A stretch of DNA of 64,000 nucleotides. It comes from Mycobacterium sp. 852014-52450_SCH5900713 (GTDB lineage: Bacteria > Actinomycetota > Actinomycetes > Mycobacteriales > Mycobacteriaceae). The notes under the pieces were generated by a model. The model was not told the DNA's origin, searched no databases, and saw nothing but the letters and a program-made list of their open reading frames with translations. Below, piece by piece: positions 30,436 to 37,982 of this stretch (the first letter of the stretch is position 1; the number at the start of each line of letters is the position of its first letter). The translations under genes and the position numbers were made by a program. The stretch lies in the NCBI RefSeq assembly GCF_001667075.1, contig NZ_LZIL01000005.1:1-64000 (forward strand), given 5' to 3'.

Positions 30436-30996
30436 TCAGTCGACCTCGGCGACCAGTTTCCCGACGACATCGCGCACGTTCCCCGAGAGCTCGGCGTGCT
30501 CCGCGGGCGCCTTGCCTTCCAGTGTTTTGAACGGCACCGAGAGCTTGATCGACTCGACCACGCGGGCACCGGCAATCCCGAACGACTTGCGGGTTTCGTC
30601 GTGCGCCCAGACCCCGCCGTACTGGCCGAACGAGCCGCCAATGACCGCCAGCGGCTTGCCCTTCAGCGCGCCGTCACCAAACGGGCGGGACAGCCAGTCG
30701 ATCGCGTTCTTGATGACGGCCGGGATGCTGCCGTTGTATTCCGGGGTGACCACCAGCGCGGCGTCGGCCTCGGCCGCCGCGGTGCGCAGGGCGGTCACCG
30801 GGGCCAGCGGCGGGGCGTCGGCAGTCATCGCCTCATCGATCTCCTCGTTGTAGAACGGCAGGTCCGCCAGCCCGTCGAACACCGTCACGGTGACGCCGTC
30901 GGGGGCGATGTCGGATGCCAGTTCGGCGATCTGACGATTGATCGACGCCGCGCGCAGGCTCCCCACTAACGCCAAGACCTTGATGTTGTCTGCCAC
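30436..30996 (-). CDS. NADPH-dependent FMN reductase (Rv3054c-like)
   Basis: 186 residues from the GTG 30996 (VADNIKVLALVGSLR), preceded by AAGGGA; an ATG six codons earlier (31014) also fits. Flavodoxin-fold reductase of the ArsH/EmoB/chromate reductase group: ALVGSLRAASINRQIAELAS, VVTPEYNGSIPAVIKNAIDWLSRP and AVIGGSFGQYGGVWAHDETRK. It reduces flavins or quinones in the cytosol. Divergent from a TetR regulator with a 24-bp palindrome between them, so induction by quinone-like or electrophilic compounds is plausible. Confidence 0.9.
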   Translation of the reverse strand: MADNIKVLALVGSLRAASINRQIAELASDIAPDGVTVTVFDGLADLPFYNEEIDEAMTADAPPLAPVTALRTAAAEADAALVVTPEYNGSIPAVIKNAIDWLSRPFGDGALKGKPLAVIGGSFGQYGGVWAHDETRKSFGIAGARVVESIKLSVPFKTLEGKAPAEHAELSGNVRDVVGKLVAEVD

Positions 30997-31036
30997 CGTC
31001 GCGTTTCCCTTCATTAGTAGGTCCATCCTCGCACAC

Positions 31037-31060
31037 ACAACCGGACTAGAGTCCGGTTGT
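31037..31060. promoter_or_regulatory. 24-bp perfect palindromic operator
   Basis: Arms ACAACCGGACT (31037-31047) and AGTCCGGTTGT (31050-31060) are perfect 11-bp inverted repeats with a 2-bp centre AG. They lie between the divergent flavin reductase and TetR genes, 25 bp before the TetR ATG. Very likely the operator for that TetR. Confidence 0.75.
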
Positions 31061-31085
31061 ATTCCCGCGGCGTTAAAGTACAGGA

Positions 31086-31700
31086 ATGAGCAGTGTCGAG
31101 CGGTTGGGTGAACTACCCGTCTACCCGCTCCAAGCGGCCCAGCCGGAGCGGGGCGACGCGGCGCGCAACCGTGCCCTCCTGCTGGATGCCGCCCGTAGGC
31201 TGATCGCCGAGCGCGGCGCGGACGCGGTCACCATGGATGACGTCGCGGCCGCCGCCGGTGTCGGCAAGGGCACGTTGTTTCGCCGGTTCGGCAGCCGCGC
31301 CGGCCTGATGATGGTGCTGCTCGACGAGGACGAGCAAGCCAGCCAGCAGGCCTTCCTGTTCGGCCCGCCTCCACTGGGACCCGACGCCGCGCCGGTCGAC
31401 CGGCTGGTGGCGTTCGGTCGGGAACGCATCTGTTTCGCCCATACCCATCACGAACTGCTGTCGGAAGCACACCGCGATCCGCAGGCTCGCTACAGCGCGC
31501 CCGTCCTGGTGCACCACACCCACATCCGGGTGCTGCTCCAGGCGGCGCACACCACCGGCGACCTCGACGCTCAGACCGATGCCCTGTTGGCCCTCCTCCA
31601 CGTGAACTATGTCGAGCACCAGCTCAACGAACGCGGCCACACCCTGCAGACGTTGGGTGACGCATGGGAAAGCTTGGCGCGCAAGCTTTGTGGGCGCTGA
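31086..31700 (+). CDS. TetR-family regulator (Rv3055-like)
   Basis: 204 residues. Starts with a TetR HTH (AARRLIAERGADAVTMDDVA then VGKGTLFRRFGSRAGLM), followed by a C-terminal helical domain. Its stop overlaps the dinB2 start (TGATG). The perfect palindrome at 31037-31060 lies just upstream. It probably represses the divergent reductase and itself, with dinB2 in the same transcript. The order Rv3054c-Rv3055-Rv3056 is conserved. Confidence 0.9.
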   Translation: MSSVERLGELPVYPLQAAQPERGDAARNRALLLDAARRLIAERGADAVTMDDVAAAAGVGKGTLFRRFGSRAGLMMVLLDEDEQASQQAFLFGPPPLGPDAAPVDRLVAFGRERICFAHTHHELLSEAHRDPQARYSAPVLVHHTHIRVLLQAAHTTGDLDAQTDALLALLHVNYVEHQLNERGHTLQTLGDAWESLARKLCGR

Positions 31701-32743
31701 TGAGCTCGGCCTGGGTCCTGCACGTCGACCTCGATCAGTTTCTGGCGTCGGTGGAGTTGCGCCGCCACCCCGAACTGGCCGGGCTGCCGGTCATCGTGGG
31801 CGGCAACGGCGACCCGACCGAGCCCCGCAAGGTCGTCACCTGCGCCTCCTACGAGGCCCGGGAATTCGGCGTGCACGCCGGCATGCCGTTGCGGGCCGCT
31901 TCGCGCCGCTGCCCCGATGCGACGTTTCTGCCCTCGGATGCGGCCGCCTACGACGCGGCGTCCGAAGAGGTGATGGGGCTGTTGCGAGACTTGGGGCATC
32001 CGGTCGAAGTGTGGGGCTGGGACGAGGCCTATGTCGGGCTGAACGGCGACGCGGCGGCCGATCCGGCCGCCGTGGCCGAAGAGATTCGCACGATCATCTC
32101 GTCGGAAACCGGGCTGTCCTGCTCGGTCGGAATCAGCGACAACAAGCAGCGCGCCAAGATCGCGACCGGCTTCGCCAAACCGGCGGGCATCTTCAAGCTC
32201 ACCGATGCGAACTGGATGACCCTGATGGCGGATCGCCCGGTCGACGCACTGTGGGGCGTGGGGCCGAAGACGGCGAAAAAGCTTGCCACACTGGGAATTA
32301 CGACAGTCTGGCAGCTCGCGCACAGTGATGCCGAGTTGCTCACCTCTGCGTTCGGCCCGCGCACCGGCCTGTGGCTGCTGCTGCTGGCCAAGGGCGGCGG
32401 TGACGCGCAAGTCAGCGCCGAGCCGTGGATTCCCCGCTCCCGCAGCCACGTCGTCACCTTCCCGCGAGACCTCACCGATCGCGCCGAAATGGATTCGGCC
32501 ATAACGCAACTGGCCGAACAGGCGTTGGCTGACGTGCTCGCGTCCGGCCGGATCGTGACGCGGGTGGCGGTTACCGTGCGAACCGCGACGTTCTACACCC
32601 GCACCAAAATCCGCAAGTTGGACGCGCCCACCACCGACCGCGACACCATCGTCGCCGCGGCGCTGCGCGTGCTGGAACTATTCGAGCTCGACCGCCCGAT
32701 CCGGCTGCTCGGAGTGCGCCTCGAACTGGCCATGCCGGACTAG
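31700..32743 (+). CDS. dinB2: DNA polymerase IV, DinB2 (DinP)
   Basis: 347 residues. Y-family translesion polymerase. The catalytic acidic residues are in HVDLDQFLASVE and GWDEAYVGL; other segments are YEAREFGVHAGMPLRAA and the HhH region DALWGVGPKTAKKLATLGI. The steric-gate position has Leu (FLASVE) instead of an aromatic residue, the feature that allows mycobacterial DinB2 to use ribonucleotides. The start is ATG 31700, overlapping the TetR stop. Its last 66 bp overlap the convergent SDR gene. No beta-clamp motif of the usual type was seen at the C-terminus (ELAMPD). Confidence 0.94.
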   Translation: MSSAWVLHVDLDQFLASVELRRHPELAGLPVIVGGNGDPTEPRKVVTCASYEAREFGVHAGMPLRAASRRCPDATFLPSDAAAYDAASEEVMGLLRDLGHPVEVWGWDEAYVGLNGDAAADPAAVAEEIRTIISSETGLSCSVGISDNKQRAKIATGFAKPAGIFKLTDANWMTLMADRPVDALWGVGPKTAKKLATLGITTVWQLAHSDAELLTSAFGPRTGLWLLLLAKGGGDAQVSAEPWIPRSRSHVVTFPRDLTDRAEMDSAITQLAEQALADVLASGRIVTRVAVTVRTATFYTRTKIRKLDAPTTDRDTIVAAALRVLELFELDRPIRLLGVRLELAMPD

Positions 32744-33601
32744 CGGCGCCGGAGCCGGCCGCAGCGCCCGGGTGAAGATGACGTTGACCTGACGCATCGC
32801 CACGCTGTAGGGCCACCAGGCCAGCCGCTTGAAGGCGTACAGCGCCCGGATGTCCGGTGAGGTGTAGATCAGGTAGCGGTTCTTGGCCACCCCGGCCAAG
32901 ATCTTCTCGGCCGCCTTCTCCGGCGAGACGGCGTGGCCGCTGAACCGGTTCACCCAGCGCGCGACCTTGGGGTCTTCGCGGTCCACGCCGGCGATCTCGA
33001 CGGTTTGCACCAGTGGGGTGTTCACCGCTCCCGGCACCACGACCGACACCCCGATGCGGTGGCGGGCCAGGTCGAAGCGCAGCACCTCCGACAGGCCGCG
33101 CAGGCCGTACTTGCTGGCGCTGTAGGCGGCATGCCACGGGAGCGCGACCAGCCCGGCCGCCGACGACACGTTGACCAGGTGCCCGCCATTGCGGGCGGCC
33201 ACCATCGGCGGCACGAAGGATTCGATGACGTGGATCGGACCCATCAGGTTGATCGCGATCATCTTGCTCCACTGGTCGTGCGTCAGCCGGTCGACGGTGC
33301 CCCAGGCGGAGACTCCGGCGATGTTGAGCACGACGTCCATGCTCGGACGGTCGCGGTGGACGTCGGCGGCGAACGCCGCCACCTGGTCGTAGTCGGCGAT
33401 GTCGAGCGCCCGGTGCGCGGGCACCTGAGCGCCCAGCGCGCGGGCGTCGGCCACGGTGAGCTCGAGGCCCTCCCGGTCCCGGTCGGTCAGATAGAGTTCG
33501 GCGCCCTGTGCGGCCAGCCGCAACGCGGTGGCCCGCCCGATGCCGCTGGCCGCGCCGGTGACCAGACACCGCTTGCCTGCGTAATACCCCTGCTGCCCCA
33601 T
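32678..33601 (-). CDS. Short-chain dehydrogenase (Rv3057c-like)
   Basis: 307 residues. TGAASGIGRATA cofactor motif at residue 14, NIAGVSAWG near residue 92, catalytic Ser/Tyr/Lys in NVSSAAGLVALPWHAAYSASKYG. A C-terminal extension of about 60 residues beyond the SDR core (ALYAFKRLAWWPYSVAMRQVN) may be membrane-associated, as in many mycobacterial lipid SDRs. The last 22 codons run antisense through dinB2. Minus strand, 28 bp behind the TetR gene and probably in one unit with it. Substrate unknown; a sterol, lipid or alcohol is likely given cyp136 next to it. Confidence 0.88.
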   Translation of the reverse strand: MGQQGYYAGKRCLVTGAASGIGRATALRLAAQGAELYLTDRDREGLELTVADARALGAQVPAHRALDIADYDQVAAFAADVHRDRPSMDVVLNIAGVSAWGTVDRLTHDQWSKMIAINLMGPIHVIESFVPPMVAARNGGHLVNVSSAAGLVALPWHAAYSASKYGLRGLSEVLRFDLARHRIGVSVVVPGAVNTPLVQTVEIAGVDREDPKVARWVNRFSGHAVSPEKAAEKILAGVAKNRYLIYTSPDIRALYAFKRLAWWPYSVAMRQVNVIFTRALRPAPAPLVRHGQFEAHSEQPDRAVELE

Positions 33602-33628
33602 TGCCGTGACGATACCGGCGGTAACGCC

Positions 33629-34264
33629 CTACGGGCGCCCGCCCCAGAGCGCGTGTAGCCACAACCGCTCGAGTACGCGCACGCGGCGGTCGCGATCGCT
33701 GTCACGGCCGGCCAGGATGGGATCGCCGGTCAGCATCAACGCGGTGGTACCGGCCAGGGTGCGGATCAGTGTCGGCAGGTCGTCGCTGATCGGGCTGGCG
33801 GTCCCGGCCTTCATCTCGGCCTCGACGATGGCGACGATCTGACCCAGCACCACCTCGAATTGTTGATCCATCAGGTTGCGAATCTCGACGTCGGTATTGC
33901 GGGCCTCGTTGCAGGCGGTCATCACCGGGTCGTTGTGCGCATAAACGGCCGCCGCGCTGCCGACCATGCGCTCGGCGAACTGCTCCGGCGACTCGCCCGG
34001 CTGGCGAGGGGCGAAATCCTGGGTTAGCGCTTCGAGTTCCTCGGCGGCCTCGGCCATCAGCTGGGCGAGTACGGCGTACTTGGAGTCGAAATAGAAGTAG
34101 AAGCCCGACCGGGCCACCCCGGCCCGGAGGCTGATGGTGCTGACCGACAGCTCCGCGAATGGCTTCTCCTGCAGCAGTTCCCGCACCGCCTGCAGGATCG
34201 CCTGGCGCTGCTTGTCGCCGCGCCGTTGCCCGCCCGGCTCCGGACTGGCGGGATGGCTGCTCAT
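33629..34264 (-). CDS. TetR-family regulator of the cyp136 region (Rv3058c-like)
   Basis: 211 residues from ATG 34264; a TTG at 34291 is the alternative. TetR HTH: AILQAVRELLQEKPFAELSV, ISLRAGVARSGFYFYFDSKYAVL. The C-terminus resembles the MftR/EthR-like ligand domain. It lies back-to-back with cyp136 across 115 bp that carry two related palindromes (34297-34318 and 34339-34352). Control of cyp136 and of the SDR downstream is therefore likely; ligand unknown. Confidence 0.9.
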   Translation of the reverse strand: MSSHPASPEPGGQRRGDKQRQAILQAVRELLQEKPFAELSVSTISLRAGVARSGFYFYFDSKYAVLAQLMAEAAEELEALTQDFAPRQPGESPEQFAERMVGSAAAVYAHNDPVMTACNEARNTDVEIRNLMDQQFEVVLGQIVAIVEAEMKAGTASPISDDLPTLIRTLAGTTALMLTGDPILAGRDSDRDRRVRVLERLWLHALWGGRP

Positions 34265-34296
34265 TCCCTGACCTTGCACCACGCCGGTCAAAAAGC

Positions 34297-34352
34297 AAAC
34301 TTGACAGCCGTCAAGTTTTTTCCGAAGGTTATAAGACAGTGACGGCTGTCAC
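34297..34352. promoter_or_regulatory. Paired operators between TetR and cyp136
   Basis: Site 1 has AAACTTGAC (34297-34305) and GTCAAGTTT (34310-34318) around AGCC. Site 2 has GTGAC (34339-34343) and GTCAC (34348-34352) around GGCT, the complement of AGCC. Both share TGAC-N4-GTCA; centres are 38 bp apart. A -10-like TATAAG (34330-34335) lies between them. Confidence 0.7.
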
Positions 34353-34378
34353 CTCGGAGGGAACGCAAAGGAGCGTCT

Positions 34379-35857
34379 ATGACCGCCACGATCAGCACCC
34401 CGCAGTACCTGCTGGACCAGGCGCGGCGCCGGTTCACCCCGACGCTGAACACCATCCCGGGGATGGGTGCGGTCGAAAGGCGTCTGCTCAGCCACGACTG
34501 GGAAACCAAGGTGCTGGCCGAACCGCCCGCCGGCAGCGGCCTCAAGCCCGTGCTGGGTGACGCCGGCCTCCCGATCCTCGGGCACATCATCGAGATGTTC
34601 CGGGGCGGGCCGGACTACGCACTGCATCTATATCGCACCCGCGGCCCCCTGCACTTCCTCGACTCGCCGATCATGCCGGCGGTGACCGCGCTGGGCCCGG
34701 ACGCCACCCAGGCCGTGTTCTCCAACAAGAACAAGGACTTCTCGCAGCGGGGCTGGCACCCGGTGATCGGGCCGTTCTTCAACCGGGGCCTGATGATGCT
34801 GGACTTCGACGAGCACATGTACCACCGGCGCATCATGCAGGAGGCCTTCATCCGCAGCCGGCTGACCGGCTACGTCGAGCACATCGATCGGGTGGCCAGC
34901 GACATCGTCGCCGACTGGCCGACCAACGACGCGCGGTTCCTGTTCCACCCGGCGATGAAGGAACTCACCCTCGATATCGCATCCCTGGTGTTCATGGGGC
35001 ACGAGCCGGGCACGGACCACGACCTGGTGACCAAGGTCAATCAGGCGTTCACGATCACGACGCGCGCGGGCGGCGCGATCATCCGGCAACCCCTTCCGCC
35101 GTTCAAATGGTGGCGCGGGCTGCGGGCCCGCAAGCTCCTCGAGGACTACTTCATCGAGCGGGTGAAGGAGCGCCGCAACGCCACCGGCAATGACATGCTC
35201 ACGGTGTTGTGCCACACCGAGGACGACGACGGCAACAGCTTCACCGACGAAGACATCGTCAACCACATGATCTTCTTGATGATGGCCGCCCACGACACGT
35301 CGACGTCGACGACCACCACCATGGTGTACAACATGGCCGCGAACCCGGAGTGGCAGGAGCGGGCCCGTGAGGAGTCGGCTCGGCTCGGCGACGGCCCGTT
35401 GGACATCGAGGCGCTGGAGAAGCTGGAGACGCTCGAGCTGATCATGAACGAGTCGCTGCGCATGGTGACGCCGCTACCGTTCAATATGCGGCAGGCCGTG
35501 CGCGACACCGAGCTACTCGGCCATTACATCCCCGCCGGGACCAACATCACCATCTGGCCGGGCATGAATCACCGCCTGCCCGAATTGTGGACGGACCCAG
35601 ACAAATTCGATCCCGACCGCTTCGCCGAGCCCCGCTCCGAGCACAAGAAGCATCGCTACGCCTTCGCGCCGTTCGGCGGCGGCGCGCACAAGTGCATCGG
35701 CATGGTGTTCGGTCAGCTGGAGGTCAAGACCGTCGTGCACCGACTGCTGCGACGCTACCGGCTGGAGCTGGCCCGGCCGGGCTATCAGCCGCACCTGGAC
35801 TACGGCGGCATGCCGATACCGATGGACGGCATGCCGATCGTCCTGCGCCCGCTGTAG
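34379..35857 (+). CDS. cyp136: Cytochrome P450 CYP136
   Basis: 492 residues, the size of M. tuberculosis CYP136 (Rv3059). The heme loop is FAPFGGGAHKCIGM with the thiolate at Cys439; the I-helix has AAHDTSTSTTT, and the ExxR motif is ESLR. The unusual long N-terminal part has hydrophobic stretches reminiscent of membrane-linked eukaryotic P450s. An SDR and a TetR regulator are next to it. Substrate unknown; sterol-like or terpenoid substrates are suspected from similarity to CYP51-type enzymes. GGAG is seen 7 nt before the ATG. Confidence 0.94.
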   Translation: MTATISTPQYLLDQARRRFTPTLNTIPGMGAVERRLLSHDWETKVLAEPPAGSGLKPVLGDAGLPILGHIIEMFRGGPDYALHLYRTRGPLHFLDSPIMPAVTALGPDATQAVFSNKNKDFSQRGWHPVIGPFFNRGLMMLDFDEHMYHRRIMQEAFIRSRLTGYVEHIDRVASDIVADWPTNDARFLFHPAMKELTLDIASLVFMGHEPGTDHDLVTKVNQAFTITTRAGGAIIRQPLPPFKWWRGLRARKLLEDYFIERVKERRNATGNDMLTVLCHTEDDDGNSFTDEDIVNHMIFLMMAAHDTSTSTTTTMVYNMAANPEWQERAREESARLGDGPLDIEALEKLETLELIMNESLRMVTPLPFNMRQAVRDTELLGHYIPAGTNITIWPGMNHRLPELWTDPDKFDPDRFAEPRSEHKKHRYAFAPFGGGAHKCIGMVFGQLEVKTVVHRLLRRYRLELARPGYQPHLDYGGMPIPMDGMPIVLRPL

Positions 35858-35860
35858 GCC

Positions 35861-36361
35861 TCAGGCGAGCAGTCGGTTAGCGCAGGCGATCACCGCGCGC
35901 AACGCCGACTGCGTCGAATCGTCCGACCAGCCCATCGCCCACTCGTCGCGGGCGCCGTTGCTGCCGCGGACGAAAGTGGCGGCGTGGCCGTCCGAGCCCA
36001 GCTGATGAAACTTGACGATCTCCACCGCGATCCCGCGATCATGCAGCATCGCAATCAGCGCCGCGATCGGGCCGCATGCGGCGGCGGTTGAAGTTCTGAT
36101 GTGGTCGCCGACGGCGATGACGGCCTCGAAGTTGCGGGCCTGCGGTCCCGGCCGGGCGGTGTCGATGCACGCCCAGCCGCCCAGCCGGACGGGCCCGCCC
36201 GTGTGGGCGTAGGTCGCAACGAAATCTTCCCAGCACATCGCGTCGGCCTGTTCCCGCAGACCGCGGGGTAACGGCGCGCCGAACTGCTGGGCGAACCACA
36301 CCGTGGCGGCGCACTGGCTGGCTTGGTTACTGGACGGGTCGAGCCGCTCGAAAAGAGTCAT
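35861..36361 (-). CDS. Stand-alone LeuA-type allosteric (dimerisation) domain
   Basis: 166 residues. It looks like the C-terminal regulatory domain of alpha-isopropylmalate synthase: GPVRLGGWACIDTARPG, FEAVIAVGDHIRTSTAAACGPIAALIAMLHDRGIAVEIVKFHQL, then WAMGWSDDSTQSALRAVIACANRLL. The catalytic TIM barrel is missing, so it cannot make isopropylmalate alone. It may bind leucine or a related amino or keto acid, or mix with LeuA. Family members of this kind exist in other mycobacteria. A leader ORF and a stem-loop precede it. It ends 3 bp from cyp136. Confidence 0.85.
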   Translation of the reverse strand: MTLFERLDPSSNQASQCAATVWFAQQFGAPLPRGLREQADAMCWEDFVATYAHTGGPVRLGGWACIDTARPGPQARNFEAVIAVGDHIRTSTAAACGPIAALIAMLHDRGIAVEIVKFHQLGSDGHAATFVRGSNGARDEWAMGWSDDSTQSALRAVIACANRLLA

Positions 36362-36415
36362 CGTGCCGGTCTTCTTCGGTCGAAAGGAGTGACCGACGGC
36401 GTAGCTTCCGACCCA

Positions 36416-36448
36416 CAGCGGGGGGTCGGTCTGGGTCAGACCCCGCTG
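36416..36448 (-). promoter_or_regulatory. Leader hairpin before the LeuA-like gene
   Basis: CAGCGGGG (36416-36423) and CCCCGCTG (36441-36448) form an 8-bp stem; an alternative inner stem GGTCTG/CAGACC (36428-36442) competes for the same bases. It lies about 55 bp before the gene start and covers the stop codon of the 24-codon ORF at 36436-36510. Confidence 0.45.
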
Positions 36449-36510
36449 CGGGTGCTAGCTACTACGGCCTTCTTGAAGGCGCGATCGAGAAGACGCACGA
36501 GCGACGACAT
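36436..36510 (-). CDS. Possible 24-residue leader peptide
   Basis: A short frame, ATG 36510 to TGA 36436, encodes a peptide starting MSSLVRLLDRAFKKAVVA. Its stop falls inside the hairpin just described. Leu and Val codons are present but not in the dense runs typical of strong leucine attenuators. No clear ribosome site is visible, so this is a candidate only. It is too short for routine gene callers. Confidence 0.35.
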   Translation of the reverse strand: MSSLVRLLDRAFKKAVVASTRSGV

Positions 36511-36677
36511 TAGCCGCATACGGCCCTGACATGCAAGTTTGCATAACGCGTCGGTCCGTCGCGAAATAAGTCAAAAATTTTGGTTTACGCGTGTGCAACA
36601 GGGGGTATGGGCGGGGGCAACAGTCGTTCAACGGCTGTGCAACAACCCCTCGGAAGAATGGTGAAAGAAGGCTCATC
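36511..36677. other. A/T-richer intergenic stretch
   Basis: About 170 bp without a gene. It includes an A/T run near 36570-36585 (AAGTCAAAAATTTTGGTTTA) that probably holds divergent promoters for the leader ORF (minus) and the small lipoprotein (plus). No other structure is visible. Confidence 0.5.
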
Positions 36678-36845
36678 ATGCAGGCGAAAACCACCAAGAA
36701 AATCCTTAAAACTGTCGCAGCCGCCACCGGGTTGGCCGCGGCGTTAATACTCCCCACCGGATGTGCATCGACGGCCGCCACAGGCGGCACAGGGCTGGGC
36801 GGGGGCGGAACCACTTGCGTGGGGCCTGTCTGCGTTGGCCTGTAA
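36678..36845 (+). CDS. Small putative lipoprotein with CVGPVC end
   Basis: 55 residues. A basic start (MQAKTTKKILKTVAAATG) and hydrophobic core (LAAALILPTGC) make a signal peptide with an imperfect lipobox (PTGC). The remaining 27 residues are Gly/Thr-rich and end in TTCVGPVCVGL, so the two cysteines may form a tight disulphide loop. AGAAGG stands 7 nt before the ATG. A terminator hairpin follows 14 bp after the stop, supporting a real short transcript. No known family is recognised. Confidence 0.7.
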   Translation: MQAKTTKKILKTVAAATGLAAALILPTGCASTAATGGTGLGGGGTTCVGPVCVGL

Positions 36846-36858
36846 GTAATTTTCAAGT

Positions 36859-36887
36859 GGCCCTCGGGAAGCGATTCCCCGGGGGCC
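36859..36887. terminator. Hairpin terminator
   Basis: A 10-bp stem (GGCCCTCGGG 36859-36868 with CCCGGGGGCC 36878-36887, one G-T pair) and a 9-nt loop, between the small lipoprotein and the convergent sensor gene. It can serve both strands. Confidence 0.6.
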
Positions 36888-36895
36888 GCTTGCGT

Positions 36896-37918
36896 TCAGC
36901 CGTTCGGCCCGGCCGACGGATCGAACCGCAGATACGCCTGAATCGTCGTGCCGCGGGCGGTCGTGTGGGTGCGCACCAGGTCCGAGATGGCATTGACCAG
37001 GTATAGCCCGCGGCTAGCGGGGCCGCACGGCCCCGGGTCCATTCGGCCCACCAGCGGATCTTCGAAGCACCCGCTGTCGCGAGCCTCGCACACCAGATAG
37101 CCGTCGTCGTGCCAGAAGGCGAGCTGGCACGCGCCGTCGGTGTACATCAGGCTGTTGCTGGCCAGCTCGGTCGCGACCAATTGCAGGTCCTCGATCCCGT
37201 CCTGGGACAACCCGATCCACCCGGCGTAATTCGTGGCGAACGAACGCGCGGGGCTGAGGTCCGACGACTTTTTGACCAAGTAGGTGACGGCGCGCGGATT
37301 GCCGGGGAGCGGCCGGTTGCAGCGCCGCAACGCGGCGTCGGGCGCGTAGTCGGCGCTGCGCTGCAGCGCGTCGCCGCTCCACAGCAACGGGTGCGTCGCT
37401 CGGACGTCCGCCAGCACGTCGTCGTCGAGCCGGCTTCCGTCGTAGAGGCACAAACCGGTCACCTGGTAGCCGTCCATTGCTCCGTTGACCAGGGCCTCGT
37501 GCTCCACGCAGGCGACCAGCTCTTCCGCGGTGCGGCCGGGCCAGGCAACTTGACTGACGATCCGCACCCGCTGGTCGGGGTGGTCGTCGACGAAAGCCCC
37601 CTCCATTGCCATCAGCCGGCTGGGGTTGCGGGCGACCTCGGTGATGTCGACCATCTGCAGATCTGCCGACGACTCGGCCGTGCCCAGCGCGTCATGGAGT
37701 AGCGCCAGTTGTTCCGACGGCACGGCGACCATGACCGCCTCATCCATCGCCAGCCCGTCGCTGACGAAGCGGCTCACGAAATCCAAGTACTCAGGCTGGG
37801 ATTGGTAGATGAGTGCCGAATGGAGGAACCCGAGCTTTCCGATTTGGGTGCTTGCCGTCACTCCAGCACTCTCGCTCTCGATCACTAACGCCAACCCCCT
37901 GCTGGACCGGCCGTTCAC
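36896..37918 (-). CDS. MEDS-domain sensor with anti-sigma-type ATPase domain
   Basis: 340 residues from GTG 37918; a GTG at 37861 is possible and would remove 19 residues. The N-terminal half is an MEDS/DcmR-like sensory domain (HSALIYQSQPEYLDFVSRFV and MDGYQVTGLCLYDGSRL). The C-terminal part is an HATPase-c domain of the RsbW/anti-sigma type: GIEDLQLVATELASNSLMYTDG carries the N-box, then GPCGPASRGLYLVNAISDLVRTH. Such proteins bind a sigma factor or its antagonist and act in stress-response switching. No partner sigma gene is nearby. Confidence 0.86.
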   Translation of the reverse strand: MNGRSSRGLALVIESESAGVTASTQIGKLGFLHSALIYQSQPEYLDFVSRFVSDGLAMDEAVMVAVPSEQLALLHDALGTAESSADLQMVDITEVARNPSRLMAMEGAFVDDHPDQRVRIVSQVAWPGRTAEELVACVEHEALVNGAMDGYQVTGLCLYDGSRLDDDVLADVRATHPLLWSGDALQRSADYAPDAALRRCNRPLPGNPRAVTYLVKKSSDLSPARSFATNYAGWIGLSQDGIEDLQLVATELASNSLMYTDGACQLAFWHDDGYLVCEARDSGCFEDPLVGRMDPGPCGPASRGLYLVNAISDLVRTHTTARGTTIQAYLRFDPSAGPNG

Positions 37919-37982
37919 TTCCTCCCTCCCCAGTACCCCCGACGGGCCTTCGCTATACCGCGCTGCAGATCACATCTGCGAA

